Assembly (NCBI RefSeq): GCF_003351025.1
Contig: NZ_QPCG01000007.1
Location: 248,001-312,000 of the forward strand
Source: Mucilaginibacter endophyticus
GTDB taxonomy: Bacteria > Bacteroidota > Bacteroidia > Sphingobacteriales > Sphingobacteriaceae
DNA length: 64,000 bases
Reading direction: 5' to 3'
Both the position numbers and the translations under genes were made by a program. Positions 9,591 to 18,004 of the stretch are shown here, in pieces. A model generated the notes under the pieces. That model saw only the letters and a list, made by a program, of their open reading frames with translations, was not told where the DNA came from and did not search any database. Within the stretch, counting starts at the first letter, position 1. Each line of letters begins with the position of its first letter.

Positions 9591-9725
9591 TCTCTCGTTT
9601 GGATAAATATCCGCAATAATAACCAAGTAACGCAGCACTTAAACAGCACCAAGGTTCAGTTCCAGTTCAATCCGCAGCGTGCAAAAATCTATAAAAAAAA
9701 TCAAAAGACATTGTTTTGATGATTT

Positions 9726-9795
9726 TATATTGTTTATGCAATTGTAAATAACTAATTTTGCATTGTAAAATTAATAATTATATTGTTTAAGCAAT
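9726..9795. promoter_or_regulatory. Duplicated 17-mer operator between crp/fnr and ClC genes
   Basis: Two copies of TATATTGTTTAWGCAAT lie at 9726-9742 (W=T) and 9779-9795 (W=A), 53 bp apart, about five helical turns. Each contains the dyad ATTG-N6-CAAT, the half-site geometry expected of a Crp/Fnr dimer. A further dyad, TAATTTT-N7-AAAATTA, lies between them at 9753-9773. Confidence 0.55.
9729..9760 (+). promoter_or_regulatory. Candidate promoter of the ClC gene
   Basis: TAATTTTG at 9753-9760 matches the Bacteroidota -7 box TAnnTTTG exactly, with ATTG at 9729-9732 as a -33 candidate 20 nt upstream. It lies 70 bp before the ClC start. The -33 element overlaps the first operator copy, and the second copy is just downstream of the expected transcription start. 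Confidence 0.45.
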
Positions 9796-9830
9796 ATTTT
9801 AACTCTTAAAATCGATGCTCTGATTTTCTC

Positions 9831-11711
9831 ATGAAAAAAAACATTCTTTCTAATGCCATTCCAATTGCTCCTCTGCTAAACGAAATAGGCGAAAACGAAA
9901 GCGATACCAAAGTAATTACTTATAAAAAAGCACGACTTATCAGGATTTCTGTATACGCTGTTGCGGTAGCTTTTTGCATCAGTCTTATTGCCAAGGTGCT
10001 TATCTCTCTGATAAACTTAGTAACCAATATCTCTTTCTATGGAAATCTTGATTTGCGGTTTCACAGTCCGGCCGGTAATCATTTAGGTTTATGGGTGATT
10101 ATAATCCCGGCTATAGGTGGCATACTGGTAGGATTAATGGCCCTATACGGCTCAAAAGCGATAAGGGGGCATGGTATCCCCGAAGCCATGGAACAGATCC
10201 TGGTAAATGAAAGTAATATCAAACCTTCCATTACTTTTCTGAAGCCGATCTCATCTGCCATCGCAATAGGAACAGGTGGCCCTTTCGGCGCCGAAGGTCC
10301 GATCATAGCGACCGGTGGTGCTTTGGGTTCAACTTTAGGCCAGCTTTTCAAGATCACCTCTAATGAACGTAAAATTATCCTTGCTGCCGGTGCAACAGCA
10401 GGTATGTCTGCCATATTCGGTACGCCGATAGCCGCGGTTTTTTTAGCTATTGAACTATTACTTTTTGAGTTTTCGCCACGTGCTATATTGCCGGTTGCTT
10501 TAGCGTGCATAACCGGGGCGGCAGGGCACCATCTTTTATTTGAATCGGGCCCGGTATTTACCATGCCGGAGTTGGCCATTCCATCCAATACAGCCCTGGG
10601 GATTTACAGTTTCATGGGCATTGTGATTGGGTTTATTTCTATCGGTATCACTAAAATAGTTTATTTTATAGAAGATAGCTTTGAAAAGCTGCCTATACAT
10701 TGGATGTGGTGGCCCGCTATCGGCGGTCTTGCTGTAGGTATTATAGGTTATTTTGCGCCACACACGCTTGGCGTAGGCTATGATAACATTACCGGTGTGC
10801 TTTCGGGCACGTGGTCTATCCGATTAATAGCCATGCTTTGCTTTTTTAAATTTTTATCATGGGCTATAGCATTGGGTAGTGGCACATCAGGTGGAACGCT
10901 GGCCCCGCTTTTAACCATTGGCGGCGCTGCCGGTGCGCTTATTGGTTCGGGGATACTGCTGGTTTTTCCGGATTCGGGTATTACGATACCGTTGGCGGCA
11001 TTGATTGGTATGTCGGCTATGTTTGCGGGCGCGTCAAGGGCATACCTTACCAGTATAGTTTTTGCCCTGGAGGCCACAATGCAGTCACATGCATTACTTC
11101 CTTTGCTTGGCGCCTGTACAGCTGCCTACCTGGTATCTTTCTTTTTAATGGAGAATACCATCATGACAGAGAAAATAGCCAGGAGGGGAGTGTTTACACC
11201 CGATTCGTTTGAACCTGATGTTTTACAGAAAATGAGCGTAGGGCAGGTGATTAGCGAAGAAGGCATAGTTATTAATGATAAAAGCACTGTAAGCGAGGTA
11301 CGCAAGTGGTTAGGTAATAACGTAACTGACGATAATTACCTGATCCTGGTTGATGACCAGGGCGCTTATGCCGGTACAATACAGATCACCGCTGTTTATC
11401 AGGATAAGTTATCGCCTGAAACTTTATTAAAGCAGATAGTTAAGCAACAGCCCACTTATTTCATTAGCACTAAAGATAGCTTGCGGAAAGCTTTGGAAAC
11501 CATGTCAAAAACGGGGGCGGATGTATTGCCTATTTCATCCGCAGGAAGCAATCGCAGTTTGGTTGGGGTACTCTCTTATAAAAACATCGTAAAAGCTTAC
11601 CAGATCCAGATGGATGCCGATGATAATACCCATGTGAAAATATCATTGAAAAGACAACGCATCAAAATGCCTGCAAAAGGGAAGGAATTGACTGACGTTA
11701 GCGACAAATAG
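9831..11711 (+). CDS. ClC-type chloride channel/transporter with C-terminal CBS domains
   Basis: 626 residues. About ten to twelve membrane segments carry the three ClC anion-pathway motifs: GHGIPE at 113-118, GPFGAEGP at 150-157 with the gating-glutamate candidate E155, and GSGTSGGTLAP near 350 in place of the usual GxFxP. A soluble tail from about residue 460 has two CBS motifs (VGQVISEEGIVINDKSTVSEVRKW, split here by its loop, and LPISSAGSNRSLVGVLSYKN), which in relatives bind adenine nucleotides. ClC proteins exchange or conduct chloride and sometimes fluoride or nitrate across the inner membrane. The Crp/Fnr gene next door and the shared operators suggest stress- or redox-linked control. 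Confidence 0.92.
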   Translation: MKKNILSNAIPIAPLLNEIGENESDTKVITYKKARLIRISVYAVAVAFCISLIAKVLISLINLVTNISFYGNLDLRFHSPAGNHLGLWVIIIPAIGGILVGLMALYGSKAIRGHGIPEAMEQILVNESNIKPSITFLKPISSAIAIGTGGPFGAEGPIIATGGALGSTLGQLFKITSNERKIILAAGATAGMSAIFGTPIAAVFLAIELLLFEFSPRAILPVALACITGAAGHHLLFESGPVFTMPELAIPSNTALGIYSFMGIVIGFISIGITKIVYFIEDSFEKLPIHWMWWPAIGGLAVGIIGYFAPHTLGVGYDNITGVLSGTWSIRLIAMLCFFKFLSWAIALGSGTSGGTLAPLLTIGGAAGALIGSGILLVFPDSGITIPLAALIGMSAMFAGASRAYLTSIVFALEATMQSHALLPLLGACTAAYLVSFFLMENTIMTEKIARRGVFTPDSFEPDVLQKMSVGQVISEEGIVINDKSTVSEVRKWLGNNVTDDNYLILVDDQGAYAGTIQITAVYQDKLSPETLLKQIVKQQPTYFISTKDSLRKALETMSKTGADVLPISSAGSNRSLVGVLSYKNIVKAYQIQMDADDNTHVKISLKRQRIKMPAKGKELTDVSDK

Positions 11712-11777
11712 AAATTTCGCCCAACTCGGCATACAATTGATTAAAAACAAAATTCATCATTACCATAATTTATCATC

Positions 11778-12017
11778 ATGAGAAAGTTCAGTATCATATT
11801 AGCTATAATTGGCTTGGCTCTTTTTGTTGTTCCAAATTTCTTTTACCATAGTACTGTTAACGCTGTAGATAGCAGCGGTTCAATGGAGATCATCACTTAC
11901 CCTGATGGTACCTGGACTAATAAATTGCCTGTCTTTTTTGGCGCGGCAATCGTTGGCATTGCCGGAGTATTTTATGTTGCCGGACAACCTGATAAGAAAA
12001 AGAATCCAGCGTTATAA
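11778..12017 (+). CDS. Small two-helix membrane protein, unknown function
   Basis: 79 residues with two hydrophobic segments (about 4-22 and 50-68) joined by a polar loop containing VDSSGSMEIITYPDG, and a lysine-rich C-terminus. This topology suggests both ends in the cytosol. It lies 66 bp after the ClC gene on the same strand and before a strong bidirectional terminator, so it is probably co-transcribed with the channel. I do not recognise a family. Confidence 0.65.
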   Translation: MRKFSIILAIIGLALFVVPNFFYHSTVNAVDSSGSMEIITYPDGTWTNKLPVFFGAAIVGIAGVFYVAGQPDKKKNPAL

Positions 12018-12060
12018 TAAAATCCCGATAGGGAAAATAATCCATGACCGGATTACCCGC

Positions 12061-12105
12061 ACAAAAAAGGGAGGAAGTACAATAATACTATCCTCCCTTT
12101 TTTGT
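12061..12105. terminator. Bidirectional terminator
   Basis: Perfect 15-bp inverted repeat, ACAAAAAAGGGAGGA at 12061-12075 and TCCTCCCTTTTTTGT at 12091-12105, with a 15-nt loop. The stem ends in T-runs on both strands. It sits between the convergent small membrane protein and SDR genes. Confidence 0.9.
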
Positions 12106-12123
12106 GTTTCAATAGAAATAATG

Positions 12124-12900
12124 TTAAAGAATAGCGCGGCTTGCACCTCCGTCTATTTGTATGGTTGTTCCGCTGATGTAAGCAGCAGGGGTAGATGAAA
12201 GAAAAGCTACCAAAGCCGCGAATTCTTCCGGCTTACCGATACGGCCAAGTGGGATACTTTTTGTTTTCTCTTTAATGGCTTCTTCAGGATCTACATCTTG
12301 GGGTAGCGTGTGCTTGATCCGGTCTGTAAGGATAAGGCCCGGCGCGATATTATTAACGCTGATACCGTAAGGACCCAATTCATCGGCCAGCATTTTTGCC
12401 ATACCAACCACGCCCATGCGCATAGCGGTAGATAATACCGAGTTTGTCAACACCGATTTAACCGACCCACTAACGATATTAATAATGCGGCCGCTGCCGG
12501 TGGTTTTCATAAAGGGCAACACTAACCTTGATGTCCTGACGAAACTAAGCATGTTTTGTTCAAATGCCTGCTGCCATTGCATATCATCAAAGCCTTCAAA
12601 TTTTCCAAATGGAGGTCCGCCGGCATTGTTGACTAAAATATCTATGTGGCCGTACAGGTTTCCGGCCTTATTGATGAAAGAGGTTAATTGTTCGCTGTTA
12701 TTGACATCAACCTGCAGGCAAGCCACCTCATTTCCTGTTTGCTGCCGGATCTCTTCGGCTGCCGAATTCAGTTCGGCCAGGTTCCGCGAGCCTATAATGA
12801 CTTTTGCGCCTTCGGCCGATAGAGCCAGTGCCGAAGCCTTTCCGAGGCCTTTGCTTGCCGCCAGTACTACGGCTACTTTTTGATCTAATCCCAGGTTCAT
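12124..12900 (-). CDS. Short-chain dehydrogenase/reductase-family protein with atypical active site
   Basis: 258 residues, Rossmann fold of the SDR family. The cofactor loop reads AASKGLGKA instead of TGxxxGIG, followed by NNAGGPPFG and the C-terminal FLSSTPAAYISGTTIQIDGG. Aligning the region around IVSGSVKSV...LSTAMRMGVVGMAK with FabG-like enzymes puts Ser where the catalytic Tyr normally is and Arg where the Lys is (SxxxR in place of YxxxK). A subgroup of SDRs has this pattern and their reactions are poorly known. It may be a reductase with a changed mechanism, or a non-catalytic binder. It stands alone, with a terminator immediately downstream. Confidence 0.85.
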   Translation of the reverse strand: MNLGLDQKVAVVLAASKGLGKASALALSAEGAKVIIGSRNLAELNSAAEEIRQQTGNEVACLQVDVNNSEQLTSFINKAGNLYGHIDILVNNAGGPPFGKFEGFDDMQWQQAFEQNMLSFVRTSRLVLPFMKTTGSGRIINIVSGSVKSVLTNSVLSTAMRMGVVGMAKMLADELGPYGISVNNIAPGLILTDRIKHTLPQDVDPEEAIKEKTKSIPLGRIGKPEEFAALVAFLSSTPAAYISGTTIQIDGGASRAIL

Positions 12901-13142
12901 AAGTAAATATTAAAAGGTAAATGAATTTTCAATGGCTCATCTGTCAGCGCATTGTGATTGCCCAGGCAAGTTATATCAAATTTGGAAATTAACGTTTCGT
13001 CACGTCCGGAAAAAATGCTATAAACTATTGTTTTTGATTCTTTAGACAAAAAAAGGATGCCAGAGCATTGAACTTCAGGAGATAGTTATAAAAAATACAA
13101 TTATCGGAATAACGAACACAATCTCGCATAAGGCTGAAAACT

Positions 13143-13150
13143 TAGATTTG
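13143..13150 (+). promoter_or_regulatory. Candidate -7 box upstream of the PIG-L gene
   Basis: TAGATTTG matches TAnnTTTG exactly, 49 bp before ATG 13199. A clear -33 box was not found. If real, it overlaps the alternative start at 13148 and supports the downstream ATG. The 298 bp from 12901 to 13198 otherwise shows nothing I recognise. Confidence 0.35.
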
Positions 13151-13198
13151 TTTCACTCAACAGACCTATTGAGTTCAATCACTTATAAACCTAAAATT

Positions 13199-14080
13199 AT
13201 GCGATTATTAATCTTGTTCTTTTTTGTCACTGTTTTTTCTGCGGGCGCGCAAGCGCAGCAAGCGCCACTTCGTATCATGATGATCTTCGCTCACCCGGAT
13301 GAGGGTGAGGTGTACACGGGTGGTACCGCTGCATTATATACGCAGATGGGGCACCAGGTAAAATTTATGTCGCTCACTAACGGGGATAAAGGCCATTGGG
13401 TGGAAAAGCCCGAAGTGTTGGCCAAGAGGCGTTACCAGGAGGCGATGAATTCCAAAAAGATCCTTAACCTGGCAGATTATGAAGTATTGAACTATCATGA
13501 TCAGGGGTTAAAAAACACCCCGGAGTCGCGCGGAAAAGTGATCAAAAGCATTGAAGCATTTAAACCCGATGTTGTATTTACTTTTTACCCGGCACAGGGC
13601 GGTCATACCGATAACATGACAGCCGGGTACATTGTGCGTGATGCCGCGAAGGATCTGAAAATGGAGAAGATGCCTGTGTTCCTGTATATCCGTGATTTTC
13701 ATACGCACAATTTTTCTTACATCCCTGATTTTGCTTTCAGTATTGATAAAGTTTGGGAAACCAAACTTGCCGCATGCGGTGCACATAAAACGCAGGTAGA
13801 AGAAGCTATTCCGCATGGTATGGGGATTTTGGATGAAGTAAGAAAAGATCCGGCAAAGCAAAAGCAGTTAATTTATAATAATACCTATGCATACAGCAAA
13901 GTGTTCCCGTCTTACATATACGCATTAGAAAAATGGAACGGAAAGAAAGCTATGCCTGAGGTAAAATATGCCGAGGGATTTGAAATAGCTGAATTTGGCA
14001 GACAGGTAACCGAAGAGGAACTGGTGAAACTCGTGCCCATGCTTAATACTTCTTTAGTTGTTCCCGCCACAAAGGATTGA
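13199..14080 (+). CDS. Secreted PIG-L family deacetylase
   Basis: 293 residues from ATG 13199, which starts a signal peptide (MRLLILFFFVTVFSAGAQAQ). The zinc-site motif AHPDE follows at about residues 31-35, with EVYTGGTAALYTQMGHQV behind it and a second ligand block GGHTDN near residue 140. PIG-L/LmbE proteins are zinc-dependent N-deacetylases of GlcNAc-containing substrates such as GlcNAc-PI, bacillithiol and mycothiol precursors, and antibiotic sugars. Export suggests a periplasmic or extracellular glycan or glycoconjugate substrate here. The next gene on the strand is an AraC regulator 138 bp on. Family is secure; substrate unknown. Confidence 0.9.
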   Translation: MRLLILFFFVTVFSAGAQAQQAPLRIMMIFAHPDEGEVYTGGTAALYTQMGHQVKFMSLTNGDKGHWVEKPEVLAKRRYQEAMNSKKILNLADYEVLNYHDQGLKNTPESRGKVIKSIEAFKPDVVFTFYPAQGGHTDNMTAGYIVRDAAKDLKMEKMPVFLYIRDFHTHNFSYIPDFAFSIDKVWETKLAACGAHKTQVEEAIPHGMGILDEVRKDPAKQKQLIYNNTYAYSKVFPSYIYALEKWNGKKAMPEVKYAEGFEIAEFGRQVTEEELVKLVPMLNTSLVVPATKD

Positions 14081-14218
14081 TCCGAAGCTGTAAGTTTTTG
14101 AGCATTTGTTTATATCGGCTTGTTTTTATAAATTTCACAATCGGCGTTATCCTTGGGATTTTGAATCCAGGTTACAGAGGACGAGCAAGCCGATACCCTT
14201 TAAAAATAGCAGCTGATT

Positions 14219-15088
14219 GTGAACAAGATTGCCAAACATGAAACAGAAGCCTGGGTGCCGGTTATTGGGCTGGACGGGTTTCGCGAAGGGCAAACTGCCG
14301 GGCGCGAAGAGTTGTTGTTCAACGAAATTCATGGGGAAAGGCACATCGAGAAGCCGCATAAGCATGACTTTTTTATCATCATGCTTTTTGATAAAGCTGA
14401 AGGTGTGCATACTATAGACTCGGTTGATTACACCATCAGTGATCGTCAGATCCACGTGCTTTTTCCAGGTCAAATGCACAAATGGTATATTGGCAGCAAA
14501 ACCATAGCGTATCAACTAATGGTTGAGCGTCCATTCTTTGAGCATTTTGCGCCTTTCTTCAGGTTCTCGTTTATCAATTATCAGAACCATCCGGTTATCG
14601 ATCTTACGGAAGATGCCTGCGATCAGTTACGTTATGAATTTGATGCCATCAAAAAAGAACTGAGGAGAGATAATTCGCTTGCTACCCTGATCACTGCCCG
14701 CGCCGGTACCATTGCAGCAATTGTGAGCAGAGAGGCCGAATATGCCTTTACAGAGTTTAAGGTATACCAGTCAAATCCAAGATTGGCTAAATTCAATATG
14801 CTGATAGATGAATTTTTTAAACAGCAGAAATTCGTGATGTTTTATGCTGAAAAACTCCATATATCCGCTAACTATCTTAATATTCTTTGTAAAAAACATT
14901 TGAAGATCTCGGCAACAGAACTTATTCATCAAAGGGTTTGCGTAGAAGCCAGGAGATTACTCCAAAGCGGAGATCTTTCTATCAAGGAAATAGGCTTTGA
15001 ACTGGGCTTTACAGACAACGCCTATTTTTCCAATTTTTTTAAAAGCCAGACAGGTATGACGCCTACCGAATTTCGCGAGAAATTATAA
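14219..15088 (+). CDS. AraC-family transcriptional regulator
   Basis: 289 residues from a GTG at 14219; no ATG precedes the conserved part in this frame. An N-terminal cupin-like sensor domain (residues about 35-110: RHIEKPHKHDFFIIMLFD, VHVLFPGQ-like strands) precedes a C-terminal double helix-turn-helix (about 185-289: FVMFYAEKLHISANYLNILC, LSIKEIGFELGFTDNAYFSN). AraC proteins of this layout activate adjacent catabolic genes upon ligand binding. It lies 112 bp upstream of the tandem amidohydrolases on the same strand, making them the most likely targets. Confidence 0.88.
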   Translation: MNKIAKHETEAWVPVIGLDGFREGQTAGREELLFNEIHGERHIEKPHKHDFFIIMLFDKAEGVHTIDSVDYTISDRQIHVLFPGQMHKWYIGSKTIAYQLMVERPFFEHFAPFFRFSFINYQNHPVIDLTEDACDQLRYEFDAIKKELRRDNSLATLITARAGTIAAIVSREAEYAFTEFKVYQSNPRLAKFNMLIDEFFKQQKFVMFYAEKLHISANYLNILCKKHLKISATELIHQRVCVEARRLLQSGDLSIKEIGFELGFTDNAYFSNFFKSQTGMTPTEFREKL

Positions 15089-15200
15089 ATTTTACAAGTA
15101 TTGGCAGGAATAGTTCACCGGCGATGGGCGGTTGGCCGCGTACTTTTGTGAAAGTTAAAGCGATTGCTTTTGCCGAAGAGCATGATAACCTGGAAGCCAA

Positions 15201-16547
15201 ATGAACAGATCAACACTATCCCGTAAAGAATTTATCCGAAACTCAGCATGGGCACTCGCCGGTGCTACGCTTATTCCCGGAATGCTATTTGCAGATGAGC
15301 GGGAAGAAAGAAACGGATTGAACTCCCTGGAAGTAAACAACGCGGATAAAAGTTTTACACTTAAAAACGTGCGTTTGGAAACCGGTTTTGAGTACGACGG
15401 TGGTGATGTTGTGGCTACTAAAACCGGTATTTTTTCGGTAGAGATAGTAAACGGCAAGATCACAAAAGTCAGCACCGGTCAGCCCCGCGCTGATGCTATA
15501 GATGCAAAGGGAATGCTGATGTTGCCTTCCTTCAGGGATATGCACATTCATCTGGATAAAACTTATTATGGCGATAAGTGGCAGGCTGTTCGGAGAAGAA
15601 CCGGAGGTGTAAAGGGAATGATAGCGCTGGAGCAGGAGATACTGCCCGAAATGCTGAAAAATTCGACTTATAAGGCCGAAAAATTGATCGAGCTACTGCA
15701 ATCAAAAGGAACCTCTTTTGCACGGAGCCATGTTAATATAGAGCCTACTTCTAAACTGGATTCGCTCAGGCATTTACAAACGGCCCTGGATAATAAAAAG
15801 AAGGGCTTTGGCGCGGAGTTGGTGGCCTTTCCGCAGCACGGGGTGTTTTATACTGATACCGCTCCTTATTTGAAAGAAGCAGCCCAGGCGGGTGTTGATT
15901 TCATCGGGGGAGTAGATCCTTTTACCGTTGACGGCGCTATTGAAAAAACAATGGATTTTACAATTCAGCTGGCGCTGGATCATCATAAAGGAATTGACAT
16001 CCACCTGCATGAAACAGGCGAATCGGGATTGAAAACCGTTGAATACCTGATTAACAAAGTGAACGAGAACCCGGTACTGAAAGGGAAAACGTACCTGAGC
16101 CATTGCTTTGTATTGGGGAAACTTGACCAGGCGAAGCAAGAGGAAATGGCGGAGAGGCTTGGAGCAGCGCAGATTGGGATCAATTCAACCATACCTTTCG
16201 GCGGCCTTATCATGCCCATTCCTATGTTGATGAAACACCAGGTAAAAGTAATGACAGGGAACGACAGCATTGTTGATCATTGGAACACCTTCGGCACCGG
16301 AAGTGTGCTGTACAAGGCAAATATGGCGGCGCAGCTATACGGACATAACACAGAGTTTGGCCTGTCCCGGATGCTGGGCCTTGCAACAGCAGGCCCCTTG
16401 CCATTAGATGATAGGGGGCAGCAGCAATGGCCTAAGGCTGGTGATGCTGCCGATTTCGTGCTCATTGATGCCAGTTGCTCAGCAGAAGCCGTGTCAAGGC
16501 TTTCCCCAGTAAAGTCCCTGATTTACCAGGGAAACATCGTTTTCTAA
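15201..16547 (+). CDS. Exported CodA-like amidohydrolase
   Basis: 448 residues. The N-terminus SRKEFIRNSAWALAGATLIP looks like a twin-arginine (RK variant) signal followed by a hydrophobic stretch, so export is likely. The amidohydrolase barrel carries DMHIHLDKT, VAFPQHGVF, DIHLHETGE, SHCFVLG and GNDSIVDHW, placed like the metal ligands of cytosine deaminase/AtzC-type enzymes (HxH, His, His, Asp). The family hydrolytically deaminates or opens N-containing rings; the substrate cannot be told from sequence. It is followed 49 bp later by a close paralogue without a signal, and an AraC regulator precedes the pair. Confidence 0.85.
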   Translation: MNRSTLSRKEFIRNSAWALAGATLIPGMLFADEREERNGLNSLEVNNADKSFTLKNVRLETGFEYDGGDVVATKTGIFSVEIVNGKITKVSTGQPRADAIDAKGMLMLPSFRDMHIHLDKTYYGDKWQAVRRRTGGVKGMIALEQEILPEMLKNSTYKAEKLIELLQSKGTSFARSHVNIEPTSKLDSLRHLQTALDNKKKGFGAELVAFPQHGVFYTDTAPYLKEAAQAGVDFIGGVDPFTVDGAIEKTMDFTIQLALDHHKGIDIHLHETGESGLKTVEYLINKVNENPVLKGKTYLSHCFVLGKLDQAKQEEMAERLGAAQIGINSTIPFGGLIMPIPMLMKHQVKVMTGNDSIVDHWNTFGTGSVLYKANMAAQLYGHNTEFGLSRMLGLATAGPLPLDDRGQQQWPKAGDAADFVLIDASCSAEAVSRLSPVKSLIYQGNIVF

Positions 16548-16596
16548 AACAGGGATTGCCAACGGAATAAGTGTTAATATCAAAATTGTATTGGAA

Positions 16597-17880
16597 ATGG
16601 TAAACGCAAAATATGCCCCGCCTGTAACGGGCATCTATATTTTAAAGAATATTCGCCTGGAAACGGGTTTTATAACAGACGAAAACGGCGTAAAAGAAAC
16701 ATGTACGGGGTTGTTCTGTATTGAGGTTAGCGAAGGGAAGATCACAAAGATATTTACCAATAACGCATCACTCCCGGGTGCTATAGATGCAAAAGGTTAT
16801 CTGATGTTGCCTGCATTTAGTGATATGCATGTCCATTTGGACAAAACCCTATATGGCCTCCCATGGCAGGCCCACTCTCCAAAGAAAAGAAGTATTTTGG
16901 ACATGATTGCCTACGAACAGGAGATTATTCCTGAGCTGCTTAAAACATCGACGGAGCGGGCAGGCCTTTTAATAGACCTGATGCAGGGTTACGGTACAAC
17001 CTTTGCCCGTACGCATTTCAATGTAGATACAACCTCAGGGCTCCGCTCTTTGGAAAATCTGCAAAAAGCATTAGGTAACAAAAAGGAAAGCTTTAGCGCC
17101 GAGCTGGTGGCCTTCCCGCAGCATGGATGTTTTTATACAGATTCGGCCCCTTTGCTAAAAGAGGCCGCACAATTGGATAGCGTCGCTTTTATCGGAGGCG
17201 TTGATCCGTTTGGAATAGACCGGAACATTGAAAAAGTATTGGATTTAACAGTACAGTTGGCGCTGGACAACAATAAAGGGATCGACATTCACTTGCACGA
17301 TGGGGGCGAGGAAGGTCTTCGCACAATAGAGTACCTTGCCGAACAGTCTCTTAAAAATCCGTCATTACAGGGGCGCACTTATGTTAGTCATGCTTTCGTG
17401 CTTGCCTCACTTCCGTTAAATGAGTTAGAACGTATTGCGGAGAAATTAGCAGCAGCGAAGGTTGGCATTGTATCTTCTATTCCGTTTGGCAGACTGGTGA
17501 TGCCTGTTCCCGCGCTGATGAAACATGGTGTAAACGTATTGGCGGGCAGCGACAATATACAGGATCACTGGAGTACGTTTGGGACAGGCACTATGCTTCA
17601 AAAAGCTAACCTAATAGCTGATCTGTATGGCTGGCGAACAGAATTCGACCTCTCCAGAACGTTGCGTTTTGCCACACACAATGTTTTGCCGCTGGACAAT
17701 GAAGGGAACATGCAATGGCCAAAAGTAAATGACAGTGCCGAATTTGTGCTGATTGATGCAAGCTGCTCGGCTGAAGCCGTATCACGGGTATCGCCTACCA
17801 TGGCTTTTGCGCATGAGGCCAGATTGCATTGGAAAGAAACAGAGAGGGACACTTATTTGGGAAACTTGAATAAATCATGA
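16597..17880 (+). CDS. Cytosolic CodA-like amidohydrolase, tandem paralogue
   Basis: 427 residues from ATG 16597; a TTG at 16591 is less likely. It aligns along its length with the preceding protein: shared blocks include VAFPQHG, IGGVDPF, GIDIHLH, TFGTG and IDASCSAEAVSR, and both have the DMHxHLDKT first ligand pair. It lacks the export signal, so the two enzymes should act in different compartments. The metal ligands appear intact (HVHLDKT, IHLHDGGE, SHAFVL, GSDNIQDHW). The pair arose by tandem duplication. A uptake-then-process arrangement, or action on related substrates, is possible. Confidence 0.85.
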   Translation: MVNAKYAPPVTGIYILKNIRLETGFITDENGVKETCTGLFCIEVSEGKITKIFTNNASLPGAIDAKGYLMLPAFSDMHVHLDKTLYGLPWQAHSPKKRSILDMIAYEQEIIPELLKTSTERAGLLIDLMQGYGTTFARTHFNVDTTSGLRSLENLQKALGNKKESFSAELVAFPQHGCFYTDSAPLLKEAAQLDSVAFIGGVDPFGIDRNIEKVLDLTVQLALDNNKGIDIHLHDGGEEGLRTIEYLAEQSLKNPSLQGRTYVSHAFVLASLPLNELERIAEKLAAAKVGIVSSIPFGRLVMPVPALMKHGVNVLAGSDNIQDHWSTFGTGTMLQKANLIADLYGWRTEFDLSRTLRFATHNVLPLDNEGNMQWPKVNDSAEFVLIDASCSAEAVSRVSPTMAFAHEARLHWKETERDTYLGNLNKS

Positions 17881-18004
17881 AGGTAATACTGTTAACCAAG
17901 TTAAATCAGCGGCAGATTCCTGTTTTTGGCGTCAAATAATAATTAATTAACAGAATCTGACGGGTCAATAAAATTATGTGTTTTATCTTAGCTGCTGCTG
18001 AAGT

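Noticed and set aside
11905..12198. 97-codon plus-strand frame
   Set aside because: Overlaps the small membrane protein, the terminator and the SDR end; a shadow frame.
17881..18004. Imperfect inverted repeat (CAGATTCCTGTT ... AACAGAATCTG) after the amidohydrolases
   Set aside because: A bulge and a long AT-rich loop make it a weak hairpin; not listed as a terminator.
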